From Flavobacterium xinjiangense (GTDB lineage Bacteria; Bacteroidota; Bacteroidia; Flavobacteriales; Flavobacteriaceae): a stretch of 64,000 bases of DNA. Below are positions 33,314 to 42,168 of this stretch, one piece after another; the first letter of the stretch is position 1; each line of letters opens with the position of its first letter. The DNA lies in contig NZ_FRCL01000006.1 in NCBI RefSeq assembly GCF_900142885.1, forward strand, positions 62,001-126,000. The letters run 5' to 3'. A program made the position numbers and the translations under genes. The notes under the pieces are model-generated. The model made no database searches. It was not told the DNA's origin and was given only the letters and a program-made list of their open reading frames with translations.

Positions 33314-33348
33314 CTTCACAATTTTAAAAACTACATAAAATATATATC

Positions 33349-34221
33349 ATGAGTGTTTTAGTTAATAAAGATTCCAAAATAATTGTTCAAGGATTTACTG
33401 GAAGCGAAGGAACTTTCCACGCTTCTCAAATGATTGAATACGGTACTAATGTTGTTGGTGGTGTAACTCCAGGAAAAGGTGGAACAACTCACTTAGACAG
33501 ACCAGTTTTCAATACTGTTAAAGACGCTGTTGAACAAGCAGGAGCAGATACAACTATCATTTTTGTTCCGCCAGCTTTTGCTGCTGATGCAATTATGGAA
33601 GCTGCTGATGCAGGTATTAAAGTAATTATCGCTATCACTGAGGGAATTCCTGTTGCTGATATGATTAAGGCGAATAGCTATGTTAAAGAAAGAAATGCTC
33701 GATTAATAGGACCTAACTGCCCAGGAATAATTACTCCAGGTGAAGCTAAAGTGGGAATTATGCCAGGCTTTGTTTTCAAAAAAGGGACTGTAGGTATTGT
33801 TTCTAAATCAGGTACATTAACTTACGAAGCTGCTGACCAAGTGGTAAAACAAGGATTAGGAATCACGACTGCAATTGGTATTGGTGGAGACCCAATCATT
33901 GGAACAACTACAAAAGAAGCGGTTGAACTATTGATGAATGACCCAGAAACAGAATGTATCGTAATGATAGGTGAAATTGGAGGACAATTAGAAGCAGATG
34001 CTGCTCATTGGATAAAAGCTGATGGTAACCGTAAACCTGTTGTAGGATTTATTGCAGGAGTTACAGCTCCTCCAGGACGTACAATGGGACATGCAGGTGC
34101 GATCGTTGGTGGATCTGACGATACTGCTGAAGCTAAAAAACAAATCATGAGAGAATGTGGAATACACGTTGTGGATTCTCCAGCTGAAATTGGTAAAAAG
34201 GTAAAAGAAGTTTTAGGTTAA
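33349..34221 (+). CDS. sucD: Succinate-CoA ligase, alpha subunit
   Basis: TCA-cycle enzyme subunit; with SucC it converts succinyl-CoA to succinate with ATP or GTP formation. The 290 residues carry the CoA-binding Rossmann domain ([38 protein letters not shown]), [18 protein letters not shown], and the phospho-His loop [15 protein letters not shown]. sucC is not in this window, so the two subunit genes are separated here or sucC is elsewhere. It has its own promoter and terminator. Confidence 0.96.
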   Translation: MSVLVNKDSKIIVQGFTGSEGTFHASQMIEYGTNVVGGVTPGKGGTTHLDRPVFNTVKDAVEQAGADTTIIFVPPAFAADAIMEAADAGIKVIIAITEGIPVADMIKANSYVKERNARLIGPNCPGIITPGEAKVGIMPGFVFKKGTVGIVSKSGTLTYEAADQVVKQGLGITTAIGIGGDPIIGTTTKEAVELLMNDPETECIVMIGEIGGQLEADAAHWIKADGNRKPVVGFIAGVTAPPGRTMGHAGAIVGGSDDTAEAKKQIMRECGIHVVDSPAEIGKKVKEVLG

Positions 34222-34244
34222 TATAACCTCAAATTAAATATTTT

Positions 34245-34273
34245 AAAAGCCTCACATTTTGTGGGGCTTTTTT
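34245..34273 (+). terminator. Intrinsic terminator after sucD
   Basis: An 11-bp stem AAAAGCCTCAC with GTGGGGCTTTT (one G-U wobble), loop ATTTT, then Ts. Confidence 0.9.
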
Positions 34274-34295
34274 ATTATAAATTGAATTAAAGAAA

Positions 34296-34303
34296 TATCT
34301 TTG
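34296..34303 (+). promoter_or_regulatory. -7 box (TATCTTTG) upstream of the GIY-YIG-like gene
   Basis: TATCTTTG implies a transcription start near 34310 and a leader of about 125 bases for the next gene. Confidence 0.6.
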
Positions 34304-34377
34304 CACTTTATTAAAATTCTTTGGTTTACCCAGTTAATAATAATAAGAGCAAACATAAACGAATGGTTTTCAGTGAG

Positions 34378-34405
34378 CCTCATGATTTTGTGAGGTATTT
34401 TTTTT
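34378..34405 (+). terminator. Short hairpin with T-run in the leader
   Basis: CCTCA with TGAGG around TGATTTTG, followed by TA and nine T. It sits inside the untranslated leader of the next gene and resembles the sucD terminator (GCCTCACATTTTG versus GCCTCATGATTTTG), so it may be a leader attenuator or a decayed duplicate. Confidence 0.45.
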
Positions 34406-34437
34406 GTTAAAGCCAATTCAAATAAAAATATAATAAT

Positions 34438-34860
34438 ATGTACAAAGAGTTAAAAAAATTCAAAGTTACCAATCAGTTTTCATTTACTACAGACGATAGT
34501 TTAGAAGAAGTTTGTAATGCTTCAGAAGGATCTGGAGTATTTTTAGTTTATTCAGTTGGAGATGAGAAAGAATTAATTATGGTTGGTTCTACTGGAACGG
34601 TTCAGAATGACGGAACTTTGAAAATTAAAAATGGTGGTCTTAAGGACAAAATTGTTGAAGGACACCAATTTGCAAAAACTGGAAGAAAATATTCTTGGCC
34701 AGCACAAATGAAAATCGAAGATATTAGTACAATTGAAGTAGTTTGGTATGAAACATTCAATGATAAAACTAAAGTAATCCCAACATTCGTAGAAGGACAA
34801 GTTTTACAAAACTTCCTTGATGAAAATGACAGATTACCAAAATGGAATGTAGCTTTTTAA
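34438..34860 (+). CDS. Diverged GIY-YIG-like protein
   Basis: A 140-residue soluble protein. The pattern GVFLVYSVGDEKELIMVGST follows GIY-N10/11-YIG spacing with GVF and MVG in place of GIY and YIG; then LKDKIVEGHQF (position of the catalytic Arg helix) and IEVVWYETFND, ending with PTFVEGQVLQNFLDENDRLP and KWN like the Glu-bearing C-terminal helix of the superfamily. The key Tyr of the motif is changed, so nuclease activity is doubtful. I infer the fold by eye only. It has its own promoter and a long leader. Confidence 0.6.
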   Translation: MYKELKKFKVTNQFSFTTDDSLEEVCNASEGSGVFLVYSVGDEKELIMVGSTGTVQNDGTLKIKNGGLKDKIVEGHQFAKTGRKYSWPAQMKIEDISTIEVVWYETFNDKTKVIPTFVEGQVLQNFLDENDRLPKWNVAF

Positions 34861-34885
34861 TACAATCCGTTTTTTAAAATAATTT

Positions 34886-34908
34886 AAAAGCTCCTATTTG
34901 GAGCTTTT
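34886..34908. terminator. Intrinsic terminator shared by converging genes
   Basis: A 9-bp stem AAAAGCTCC with GGAGCTTTT, loop TATTT. It lies just beyond the GIY-YIG-like gene and one base beyond the stop of the leftward peroxidase gene. Confidence 0.85.
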
Positions 34909-34909
34909 C

Positions 34910-36106
34910 TTATTTAAAAGGTGTCGACCATTTTGTATCTACATATACATTAGTTCCTGATAATGTTTGAATGAAAGCTGCAAGAGCGTTAACTTCAGGA
35001 GCAGTAAGATTTAATTTTTGCCCAAACCCATTTGGTGCTAATCTAGCATCTAAATTTGTATTTCCTGGAGCTAAATTTATACTTCCATAATGGCCAATAA
35101 CATTTTGTATCGTTGCTAAATTTCCGGTATGCATAAAGGAACCATTTGAACTTCCGTTTGGTTTGACCAAATCTCTCAATGATGGAGCTCTTGTGTTTGT
35201 GATGTCAATTCCCGGTGCGTTTAAAACACCTATAATACCATTGTTTTTTGTATTGGGATCAATATCAAATTCAGGAGCGGCATGGCAAACCGCGCATCCT
35301 ACCCCTCCAGAAGTTCTATTTCCGGTTGCGTCAAAAATCGGAGGAGCTAAAAACAAATTTTTACCTTGATTTTCTTGTGCCGAAAAGTTAGTGAAGGGTT
35401 GGCCGTCGCTTGCAACCAATGCTCTTCCAGCATCATATTTAGAATCAAAGGATTGGATGCTTCTAATAAATTGTGCCAAAGCTTGCTGTATCTTGCTTTC
35501 AGTAATAATTTCAGAGCCATACGTATATTTAAACAATTCTTTGTAATAGCCGATCTTCTGCAATTTTGCAATTAATACTGTCAAGTTTGCATCTCCTAAG
35601 GTTCCACTAAAACCCATTTCAATATGATTTTGAATAGGTTGTGTAGTTTGCAATTCTAATGTGGCTGCTCTTTCGTCCCAGAAAAACTTGTTTTCTCTTG
35701 AAAATCTAGAGTTTACCAATCTCATTGAATGTCTGGTGGTCGTTCCGTTTATTCCATCACTGGCAATAGCCACATCACCAAAAGCATTGGCTTGAATGTG
35801 GCAGGAAGAACACGAAATCGTATTATTTGCAGATAAATTTTTATCGTAAAATAAAACCCGTCCTAAGGTAGCTCCTTTGTCAGTTATGGGATTTCCCGCA
35901 GTATTATCTTTAGTGATGTAAGTTGGAATATTCTGGTTTGCATAATTATTCAAATTATTTAAATCAATTTTACCGGAGAAAGCTGCAATCACATTGGGAT
36001 ATGAATCTGTAATTTCGGCAGCACTTGAATCTGAACTTTCATTTTTACTGCAAGATGTAACTATTAAGAACGTTGCAAAAAGTAATAGGGAAGTGATCTT
36101 CTTCAT
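34910..36106 (-). CDS. Di-haem cytochrome-c peroxidase-type lipoprotein
   Basis: A 398-residue envelope protein of the bacterial cytochrome c peroxidase/MauG superfamily. The signal peptide ends in the lipobox FLIVTSC (Cys19). Haem-binding motifs: SCSSCH (Cys99, Cys102, His103) and GCAVCH (Cys271, Cys274, His275), with GATLGRVLFYDKNLS and MHTGNLATIQNVIGHYG typical of the family. Most such proteins reduce H2O2 with electrons from small cytochromes; others oxidise proteins. The partner is not identifiable here. The gene is single, closed by the terminator at 34886. Confidence 0.9.
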   Translation of the reverse strand: MKKITSLLLFATFLIVTSCSKNESSDSSAAEITDSYPNVIAAFSGKIDLNNLNNYANQNIPTYITKDNTAGNPITDKGATLGRVLFYDKNLSANNTISCSSCHIQANAFGDVAIASDGINGTTTRHSMRLVNSRFSRENKFFWDERAATLELQTTQPIQNHIEMGFSGTLGDANLTVLIAKLQKIGYYKELFKYTYGSEIITESKIQQALAQFIRSIQSFDSKYDAGRALVASDGQPFTNFSAQENQGKNLFLAPPIFDATGNRTSGGVGCAVCHAAPEFDIDPNTKNNGIIGVLNAPGIDITNTRAPSLRDLVKPNGSSNGSFMHTGNLATIQNVIGHYGSINLAPGNTNLDARLAPNGFGQKLNLTAPEVNALAAFIQTLSGTNVYVDTKWSTPFK

Positions 36107-36502
36107 ATTAATTATTTTAGTTAAAAAATGAGTTCGTTGATTCTATATGGCCTTTCTGTAAGGATAGGTGATTTTTCTGCTTTTTTTAAATAATTAAAAT
36201 CATTTTCAAATCTAACGATTTTATTGCCATTGCTTCTAAATATTTTGAAGCTTTAATCATGTTAAACAGTTTTACTTAATTTTAGGACATTTTTTTTTAT
36301 AAAAGGTTTAATTGAAGCTGTAATTTTTTTTCAACCCACAATTATTGCTATATTTGACGAGTGAAAATTAGCCCTGATAGAAGTGGAAATCCTTTTTCTT
36401 GTTAGTTCGATTTCGCTTGAAAAGCGAGGAGGAGAACAAGAGAAAAAGATTGAAACGGATAGCAGGAATAGCTTCAAATAAATATTAAATTAATTTTAGA
36501 AC
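36107..36502. other. Divergent intergenic region with a structured element
   Basis: 396 bp between the peroxidase gene and fabG. The left half (36107-36340) is AT-rich and holds nothing I can support. The right part has TATATTTG at 36349-36356 and then a structured repeat-like element at 36367-36474, described separately. Confidence 0.5.
36367..36474 (+). repeat. Structured intergenic element upstream of fabG
   Basis: It starts TTAGCCCTGATAGAAGTGG and ends AACGGATAGCAGGAATAGC. Between them is a nested stem: CTTTTTCTTGTT (36392-36403) with AACAAGAGAAAAAG (36435-36448), and CGCTT with AAGCG around GAA inside. I recall this CCCTGATAGAAG...GGATAGCAGG pair from intergenic regions of other flavobacteria. 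Directly upstream is a -7 box. It may be a small RNA, a leader structure or a dispersed repeat. Confidence 0.7.
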
Positions 36503-37249
36503 ATGAAATTACTAGAAGGAAAGGTTGTTATAATTACTGGCGCAAGTCGTGGAATTGGTAAAGGAATTGCAGAAGTTTTTGCGAAAAATGGGGCGAATGT
36601 TGCTTTTACATACAGTTCATCTGTTGAGTCAGCTTTGGCTCTTGAGAATGAATTGAACGCTTTAGGGATTAAAGCCAAAGGATATCAATCAAATGCTGCT
36701 GATTTTACCGAAGCACAAACTTTTGTAGATGCAGTAATTGCTGAATTTGGAACTGTTGATGTTTTGATAAATAACGCTGGAATTACTAAAGACAATTTGT
36801 TAATGCGTATGTCTGAAGCCGATTTTGACCAAGTAATTGATGTGAATTTGAAATCCGTTTTTAATATGACCAAAGCGATTCAAAGAACTTTCTTAAAACA
36901 ACGTTCTGGATCTATCATTAACATGAGTTCTGTAGTAGGAGTGAAGGGCAATGCAGGTCAGACTAATTATGCGGCTTCAAAAGCGGGTGTTATTGGATTT
37001 ACAAAATCAGTAGCATTAGAATTAGGGTCTCGTAATATTCGATGCAACGCTATTGCACCAGGATTTATTGAAACAGAAATGACAGCTAAGTTAAACGAAG
37101 ATGTTGTAAAAGGTTGGAGAGATGGAATTCCGTTGAAACGTGGTGGAACTACCGAAGATGTTGCTAATGCTTGTCTTTTCTTTGCTTCTGATATGAGTGC
37201 TTATGTAACCGGTCAGGTTATGAACGTTTGTGGAGGAATGCTTACTTAA
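36503..37249 (+). CDS. fabG: 3-oxoacyl-ACP reductase FabG
   Basis: NADPH-dependent short-chain dehydrogenase/reductase that reduces 3-ketoacyl-ACP in fatty acid synthesis. The 248 residues show the TGASRGIGKGIA nucleotide loop, INNAGITKDNLL, the Ser in NMSSVVGVKGNAGQ, and YAASK (catalytic Tyr and Lys). NVIFGxIETEMT-like APGFIETEMTAKL follows, and the C-terminus YVTGQVMNVCGGM is FabG-typical. The structured element lies in its leader. A word-built spacer separates it from the next gene. Confidence 0.94.
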   Translation: MKLLEGKVVIITGASRGIGKGIAEVFAKNGANVAFTYSSSVESALALENELNALGIKAKGYQSNAADFTEAQTFVDAVIAEFGTVDVLINNAGITKDNLLMRMSEADFDQVIDVNLKSVFNMTKAIQRTFLKQRSGSIINMSSVVGVKGNAGQTNYAASKAGVIGFTKSVALELGSRNIRCNAIAPGFIETEMTAKLNEDVVKGWRDGIPLKRGGTTEDVANACLFFASDMSAYVTGQVMNVCGGMLT

Positions 37250-37251
37250 TA

Positions 37252-37343
37252 TAATTTAAAGATTAAAAGATTTAAAAATTGGCCTGAAGAGTTACTCTTA
37301 AAATTTCATAATCTTTAAATCATTTAATCTTTGAATTTTTAAA
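37252..37343. repeat. ATTTAAAGATT word spacer
   Basis: AATTTAAAGAT and related words (37252-37277) are followed by their inverse (ATCTTTAAAT, TTAATCTTTG, 37311-37333), around the middle GGCCTGAAGAGTTACTC. It can form a long weak stem between fabG and the next gene. Confidence 0.55.
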
Positions 37344-37352
37344 TAAAAAAGA

Positions 37353-39380
37353 ATGACAACAACTACTATTTTATTGATTATACTTTCATTAGTCGTAGCA
37401 GGTGGTTTGTCATTTTACCAATATTTATATAAAGCCAAAAACAAATCGCAAGTCAATTTGTTTTTGGCTTTTTTGCGCTTTGGGTCTATATTTTTGATTT
37501 TATTATTGCTTATAAATCCAATAATTACCAAAAATACTTTAGAAATTGTAAAAACACCTTTAGCAATTGTGGTTGATAATTCCAGTTCTGTTTCTTTTTT
37601 GAATGCCAAAGAAAAAGCATTGGAATTGTATAAAAAAATTAGTTCAAATACTGCAATCCAAGATAAGTTTGATGTACAATCTTACCAATTTGACACTGAT
37701 TTTGAGCCAGCCTCCACGTTTAATTTCAAAGGAACCCAAACCAATCTTGAAGTAATTGCCAAGAATTTGAAGAGCATAAATAGAAATGTAATTTTTCCTA
37801 CGGTTATTATTACGGATGGAAATCAGACTTCGGGCAATGATTATGTGTATAGTTTTGATGCCGCTAATAAAGTTTATCCAGTAATATTAGGCGACACAAC
37901 AAAATTATTTGACTTAAAAATCAATCAACTGAACGTTAATAAATACGCTTTCTACAAAAATAAATTCCCTGTTGAAGTCTTTTTACAGTATTCAGGAACC
38001 AAAAATATATCTGCAAATTTTAGTGTTACACAAGGAAATTCAGTAGTAAGCAAACAAAGTATTTCATTTTCTCCTTCGAAAAAGACGGCAATACTAAATT
38101 TGCTCTTGCCAGCCAATAGAGTAGGTTTGCAAGTTTTTAAAGCTAGTATTACATCCAGAGAAAAAGAAAAAAATGTGTTCAATAATACTAAGAATTTTGC
38201 CGTTGAAGTTATTGATCAGAAAACAAATGTGGCCATAATTTCAGCAATAAATCATCCTGACATTGCTGCTTTGAAACGCGCAATTGAAACTAATGCACAA
38301 CGTAAAATTACCATTGTTAAGCCAAATGATATCAAATCATTACAGGATTATAATGTTTTGATTTTGTACCAGCCAAATGGCGAATTCAAATCGGTTTTTG
38401 ATACCGCTAAGTTAGCCGGTATTAACACTTTTATTATTACAGGAAACAACACAGATTTCAATTTTTTGAATCAAAATCAAAGCAGTTTGACTTTTAAAAT
38501 GAGTGGACAAAAAGAAGATTATTTGTCTGTATTTAGTTCTCAGTTTAATCTGTTTGCGATTGATAATATTGGTTTTGAAAATTTTCCTCCTTTGCAAAAT
38601 CCTTTTGGAAATGTGACTGCCAATGGCAATGTATCGGTTTTACTTTCGTCAAAAATCAGAAACATAGATACGAATTCCCCATTACTCGCTTTTACGGAGA
38701 ATCCAGGAAAACGGTCCGCTTTTCTTTTAGGTGAAAATAGCTGGAAATGGCGTTTACAAAGCCACATCGATAATCAGTCTTTTGCAAAATTCGATATTTT
38801 TATAGATAAGATTATTCAGTTTTTGGCTTCCAATAACTCCAAGAAATCATTAGTTGTTGAACATGAAAGTTTTTATAATTCAGGAGAAGCAATTGAGATT
38901 TCTGCGCAGTATTTTAATAAAAATTATGAATTTGACGAGAAAGCACGATTGACAATTGCCGTTACCAATACTAAAACCAAGCAAACTAAAAACTACGATT
39001 TATTAAAGGGAAATAATTCTTATACCGTCAATCTTGATGGTTTTTCTGCGGGAAGTTATAATTTTTCTGTAAAAGAATTAAATTCAAAAACCACTTATTC
39101 GAGTCATTTTGAAATTTTGGATTTTGATATTGAAAAACAATTTGTAAATCCCGACGTAGAAAAATTATCTCAATTAGCATTGGAAACTCAGGGAAAAGAG
39201 TATTATCCGGATCAGGCCGATGTTTTGATAAAATCGCTTTTAGAAAATGAGGAATACAAATCAATTCAAAAAAACAATATGACCAAAATGCCTTTGATTG
39301 ATTGGGTTTGGTTATTGGTTTTGATTTCCATTCTTCTGGCGACAGAATGGTTTGTTCGAAAATACAACGGATTACTGTAA
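37353..39380 (+). CDS. Membrane-anchored VWA-like protein
   Basis: A 675-residue protein with two N-terminal membrane helices (TTILLIILSLVVAGGLSF and LRFGSIFLILLLLINPI) and one at the C-terminus (WVWLLVLISILLATEWFVRK), so a large middle part lies in the periplasm. That part begins with a VWA-like strand LAIVVDNSSSVSFL (a MIDAS-type D-x-S-x-S) and has FPTVIITDGNQTSGNDYVY further on, then beta-rich repeats and a glutamine-amidotransferase-like region around NVLILYQPNGEF. It resembles the uncharacterised large VWA/BatA-type proteins of the phylum. Function unknown; roles in envelope assembly are only a guess. Confidence 0.75.
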   Translation: MTTTTILLIILSLVVAGGLSFYQYLYKAKNKSQVNLFLAFLRFGSIFLILLLLINPIITKNTLEIVKTPLAIVVDNSSSVSFLNAKEKALELYKKISSNTAIQDKFDVQSYQFDTDFEPASTFNFKGTQTNLEVIAKNLKSINRNVIFPTVIITDGNQTSGNDYVYSFDAANKVYPVILGDTTKLFDLKINQLNVNKYAFYKNKFPVEVFLQYSGTKNISANFSVTQGNSVVSKQSISFSPSKKTAILNLLLPANRVGLQVFKASITSREKEKNVFNNTKNFAVEVIDQKTNVAIISAINHPDIAALKRAIETNAQRKITIVKPNDIKSLQDYNVLILYQPNGEFKSVFDTAKLAGINTFIITGNNTDFNFLNQNQSSLTFKMSGQKEDYLSVFSSQFNLFAIDNIGFENFPPLQNPFGNVTANGNVSVLLSSKIRNIDTNSPLLAFTENPGKRSAFLLGENSWKWRLQSHIDNQSFAKFDIFIDKIIQFLASNNSKKSLVVEHESFYNSGEAIEISAQYFNKNYEFDEKARLTIAVTNTKTKQTKNYDLLKGNNSYTVNLDGFSAGSYNFSVKELNSKTTYSSHFEILDFDIEKQFVNPDVEKLSQLALETQGKEYYPDQADVLIKSLLENEEYKSIQKNNMTKMPLIDWVWLLVLISILLATEWFVRKYNGLL

Positions 39381-39399
39381 TAAAATACAATTAAACAAC

Positions 39400-40296
39400 A
39401 TGGATTTTAGACTAAAAGTATTCTTTACCGTTGCCAGCAGATTGAGTTTTACAAAAGCAGCAGCAGAGTTATTTATCACACAACCTGCTATTTCCAAGCA
39501 CATTCAAGAATTAGAAGAACAATATAAAATCAAGCTTTTTGATAGAAATGGTTCCAAAATTTCACTTACAAAAGCAGGTGAGCTGTTATTAAAACACACT
39601 AAAAATATATTTGAAATTTATCGGGAAATAGATTTTGATTTGAGTGCGCTCATAAATAAACAGCAGGGAACGTTGCGATTGGGAGCCAGCACTACGATTT
39701 CTCAATATATAATTCCACCACTTTTAGCGCGTTTCCATCAAAAATTGCAGGATATCAAGGTGAATTTGCTTAATGGTAATACAGAGCAAATTGAAAGCGC
39801 CTTATTGAACAAAGAAATTGAAATAGGAATTGTAGAAGGGCAATCTAAAAATCAGTCTATTAAATATACCAAGTTTTTAAAAGATGAATTAGTATTGGTT
39901 TGCAACAGTAAAAATCCCTTGGTTAACAAACAAGAAATAACGAAAGAAGATCTTAAAAGCATGCGATTTCTAATGCGCGAACAAGGATCAGGAACACTGG
40001 AAGTTATTGAATACGCGTTGAAACCTTTTGAAATTAAGCTTTGTCAACTAACTATTGAAATGCAGTTAGGAAGTACCGAAAGTATAAAATCGTATCTATT
40101 GAATTCAGATTGTGTGGCTTTTATTTCGATTCACGCGATAAATAAGGAGCTAAAAAACAATGAATTGACTATTATTGATGTCAAGAACTTAATGATAGAA
40201 CGTTTTTTTTATATTATTACATTGCAAGGAAAAACAGATTCGCTTTCGGAGTTATTTATTAAAAACATTGCCAGTTACTATAACTTAAAGTTATAA
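39400..40296 (+). CDS. LysR-family transcriptional regulator
   Basis: A 298-residue LTTR: N-terminal winged helix (FFTVASRLSFTKAAAELFITQPAISKHIQELEE) and periplasmic-binding-fold effector domain (GTLRLGASTTISQYIIPPLLARF). It lies 75 bp ahead of a YeiH-type exporter gene on the same strand, an arrangement like other LysR-regulator plus sulfur-compound exporter pairs (CysB/YeiE-like), so it probably controls that gene. I start at ATG 39400 (MDFRLK), because an upstream in-frame TTG would overlap the previous gene. The inducer is unknown. Confidence 0.9.
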   Translation: MDFRLKVFFTVASRLSFTKAAAELFITQPAISKHIQELEEQYKIKLFDRNGSKISLTKAGELLLKHTKNIFEIYREIDFDLSALINKQQGTLRLGASTTISQYIIPPLLARFHQKLQDIKVNLLNGNTEQIESALLNKEIEIGIVEGQSKNQSIKYTKFLKDELVLVCNSKNPLVNKQEITKEDLKSMRFLMREQGSGTLEVIEYALKPFEIKLCQLTIEMQLGSTESIKSYLLNSDCVAFISIHAINKELKNNELTIIDVKNLMIERFFYIITLQGKTDSLSELFIKNIASYYNLKL

Positions 40297-40371
40297 GTCA
40301 TTAAATTATACAATTGGTAACTATTGAATTATCTATGCACCTTTGTAAGGTAATAATTCAACAGTTTTACT

Positions 40372-41337
40372 TTGGAAACGAATCAATATACCAACATTAA
40401 TTTATTAAAAATCAATCCGACATTGCAACAAATTATTTTTGTTGTTTTATTATTGGTTTGTATGACTTCATTTATTTCTCCACCAATAGCTTTACTATTA
40501 GGGTTAGTTTTAGCTAATCTTTCGGGGCATCCTTTTATACATCTCAACCATAAAGCGACGAATATATTACTGCAAATTTCTGTAGTTGGGTTAGGTTTTG
40601 GTATGAACATAAATAGCGCTTTGGCGGCAGGAAAGGAAGGTTTTCTATTTACAATCGCTTCTATTTTTAGTACTTTAATCCTAGGTTCTTTTCTTGGAAA
40701 ATGGTTTAAGATCGAAAACAAAACTTCGCATCTAATTTCTTGTGGAACTGCCATTTGCGGAGGAAGCGCTATTGCAGCAATTGCACCGGTAATTCAATCG
40801 GATGAAAAGCAAACATCAGTCGCTTTGGGAGTTATTTTCATTCTGAATTCCATTGCACTATTTCTATTTCCAGCGGTAGGGCATTGGTTGGATTTATCAC
40901 AAAAAGAATTTGGATTATGGTGTGCCATCGCTATTCACGACACTAGTTCTGTTGTAGGAGCCGCCAGTAAATTTGGCCCGGAAGCTTTACAAATCGCAAC
41001 AACAGTAAAATTAGCCAGAGCTTTATGGATAATTCCAGTTGCTTTGATTACTTCTTTAGTATTTAAAAATAAATCCAGTAAAGTCAAAATCCCATATTTT
41101 ATAGGATTGTTTATTTTGGCGATGATCATGAATACTTATGTACCTCAAACGGCCATAATAGCGCCGCATTTAGTTTCTATTGCTAAAATTGGTCTTACGG
41201 TAACTTTGTTTTTAATTGGTGCAGGATTGAATTTGAATGCATTAAAATCCGTTGGAATAAAACCTTTATTACAAGGTGTTTCACTTTGGATATTCATTGC
41301 GATTGGCAGTCTCGTTGCAATTCTTTATTTCAATTAG
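40372..41337 (+). CDS. YeiH/UPF0324-family membrane exporter
   Basis: A 321-residue inner-membrane protein of the YeiH family, described as putative sulfate or sulfur-compound exporters. About ten helices are visible, with the family motifs HLISCGTAICGGSAIAAIAPV, AIHDTSSVVGAAS and LFLIGAGLNLNAL. No ATG precedes the first helix; the only reasonable start is TTG 40372 (LETNQYTNIN), in frame after a stop at 40354. Its C-terminus overlaps that of the leftward YoaK-type gene by 8 bases. Regulation by the LysR protein upstream is likely. Confidence 0.87.
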   Translation: METNQYTNINLLKINPTLQQIIFVVLLLVCMTSFISPPIALLLGLVLANLSGHPFIHLNHKATNILLQISVVGLGFGMNINSALAAGKEGFLFTIASIFSTLILGSFLGKWFKIENKTSHLISCGTAICGGSAIAAIAPVIQSDEKQTSVALGVIFILNSIALFLFPAVGHWLDLSQKEFGLWCAIAIHDTSSVVGAASKFGPEALQIATTVKLARALWIIPVALITSLVFKNKSSKVKIPYFIGLFILAMIMNTYVPQTAIIAPHLVSIAKIGLTVTLFLIGAGLNLNALKSVGIKPLLQGVSLWIFIAIGSLVAILYFN

Positions 41338-42070
41338 TTTTGTGATGGAAGGTTTTTCTTTTAATAACATGAAACTGAAGTCGGATATAATCATATAAAA
41401 GTGCCACCAAAAGAAAGAACGCGGAGACAAAAAGTGTTTTCATTTCCAAAAAAACATACATAAATCCGCCCGAAAAACATCCTAGAAAGAAGAAAATGAT
41501 AATCGACAATCTCAAATAAATACTGGTCTTTAATTTTTTTGTTTCTTCTGGTTTTTTATAGAAAAAAAGTTGGGAAAGTTCGATTCCGAGATCTGTAAAA
41601 AGTCCAGTCAAATGTGTAGTTCTCACCGTTGATTGTGATATTTTTGTTACTAAAGAATTTTGAATTCCCATGGCAAAAAGCATAGAAAAAGCAATCCATT
41701 TGCCTTCAAACGAAGATAATTCCGATTGTTCACCGTAAATCCCAACACTTATCAAAACAATTATTTCTAAAGAGATGGGAATAACATGAGATAAATTTGG
41801 ATTTTTTTTCGAAATTATTTCGGCCAAAAAATTGGAGACAAAAGAACCGATGAGAAAGAAAATCGTGAAAATAAAAAAAGTAATTGCCGCTGAATAATTC
41901 TTTTTCATAACCTCTTCAGCGAAATAGGCAAAATGTCCTGTAACGTTAGTTGTCAATGTTTTGATTGATAAAACTCCGGTGACATTTACAATTCCAGCCA
42001 CAAATGACAATAAAGTTGCCAAACGTAAATTATGAATAAAAGTTCTGTTTTTTCCTTGATGACGAAACAT
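41330..42070 (-). CDS. YoaK-family (DUF1275) membrane protein
   Basis: A 246-residue inner-membrane protein with six or seven helices. The family motif TLLSFVAGIVNVTGVLSIKTLTTNVTGHF matches DUF1275, whose activity is unknown. The middle carries QNSLVTKISQSTVRTTHLTGLFTDLG, also typical. The C-terminal region is basic (HVIKRKTFHHK). It converges on the YeiH gene with an 8-bp overlap. No promoter box is clear in front. Confidence 0.88.
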   Translation of the reverse strand: MFRHQGKNRTFIHNLRLATLLSFVAGIVNVTGVLSIKTLTTNVTGHFAYFAEEVMKKNYSAAITFFIFTIFFLIGSFVSNFLAEIISKKNPNLSHVIPISLEIIVLISVGIYGEQSELSSFEGKWIAFSMLFAMGIQNSLVTKISQSTVRTTHLTGLFTDLGIELSQLFFYKKPEETKKLKTSIYLRLSIIIFFFLGCFSGGFMYVFLEMKTLFVSAFFLLVALLYDYIRLQFHVIKRKTFHHKTN

Positions 42071-42138
42071 TTCGATAGATTTTTTTTAAAATTAACAGAA
42101 TCATAAACTAGATTTTTTTTAATAACGATTTAAAGAAA

Positions 42139-42146
42139 TACATTTG
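42139..42146 (+). promoter_or_regulatory. -7 box (TACATTTG) for the S1/P1 nuclease gene
   Basis: TACATTTG lies 22 bases before the ATG, followed by TCCTTC, fitting a flavobacterial promoter. Confidence 0.65.
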
Positions 42147-42168
42147 TCCTTCAAAAAAAATAAATTTA

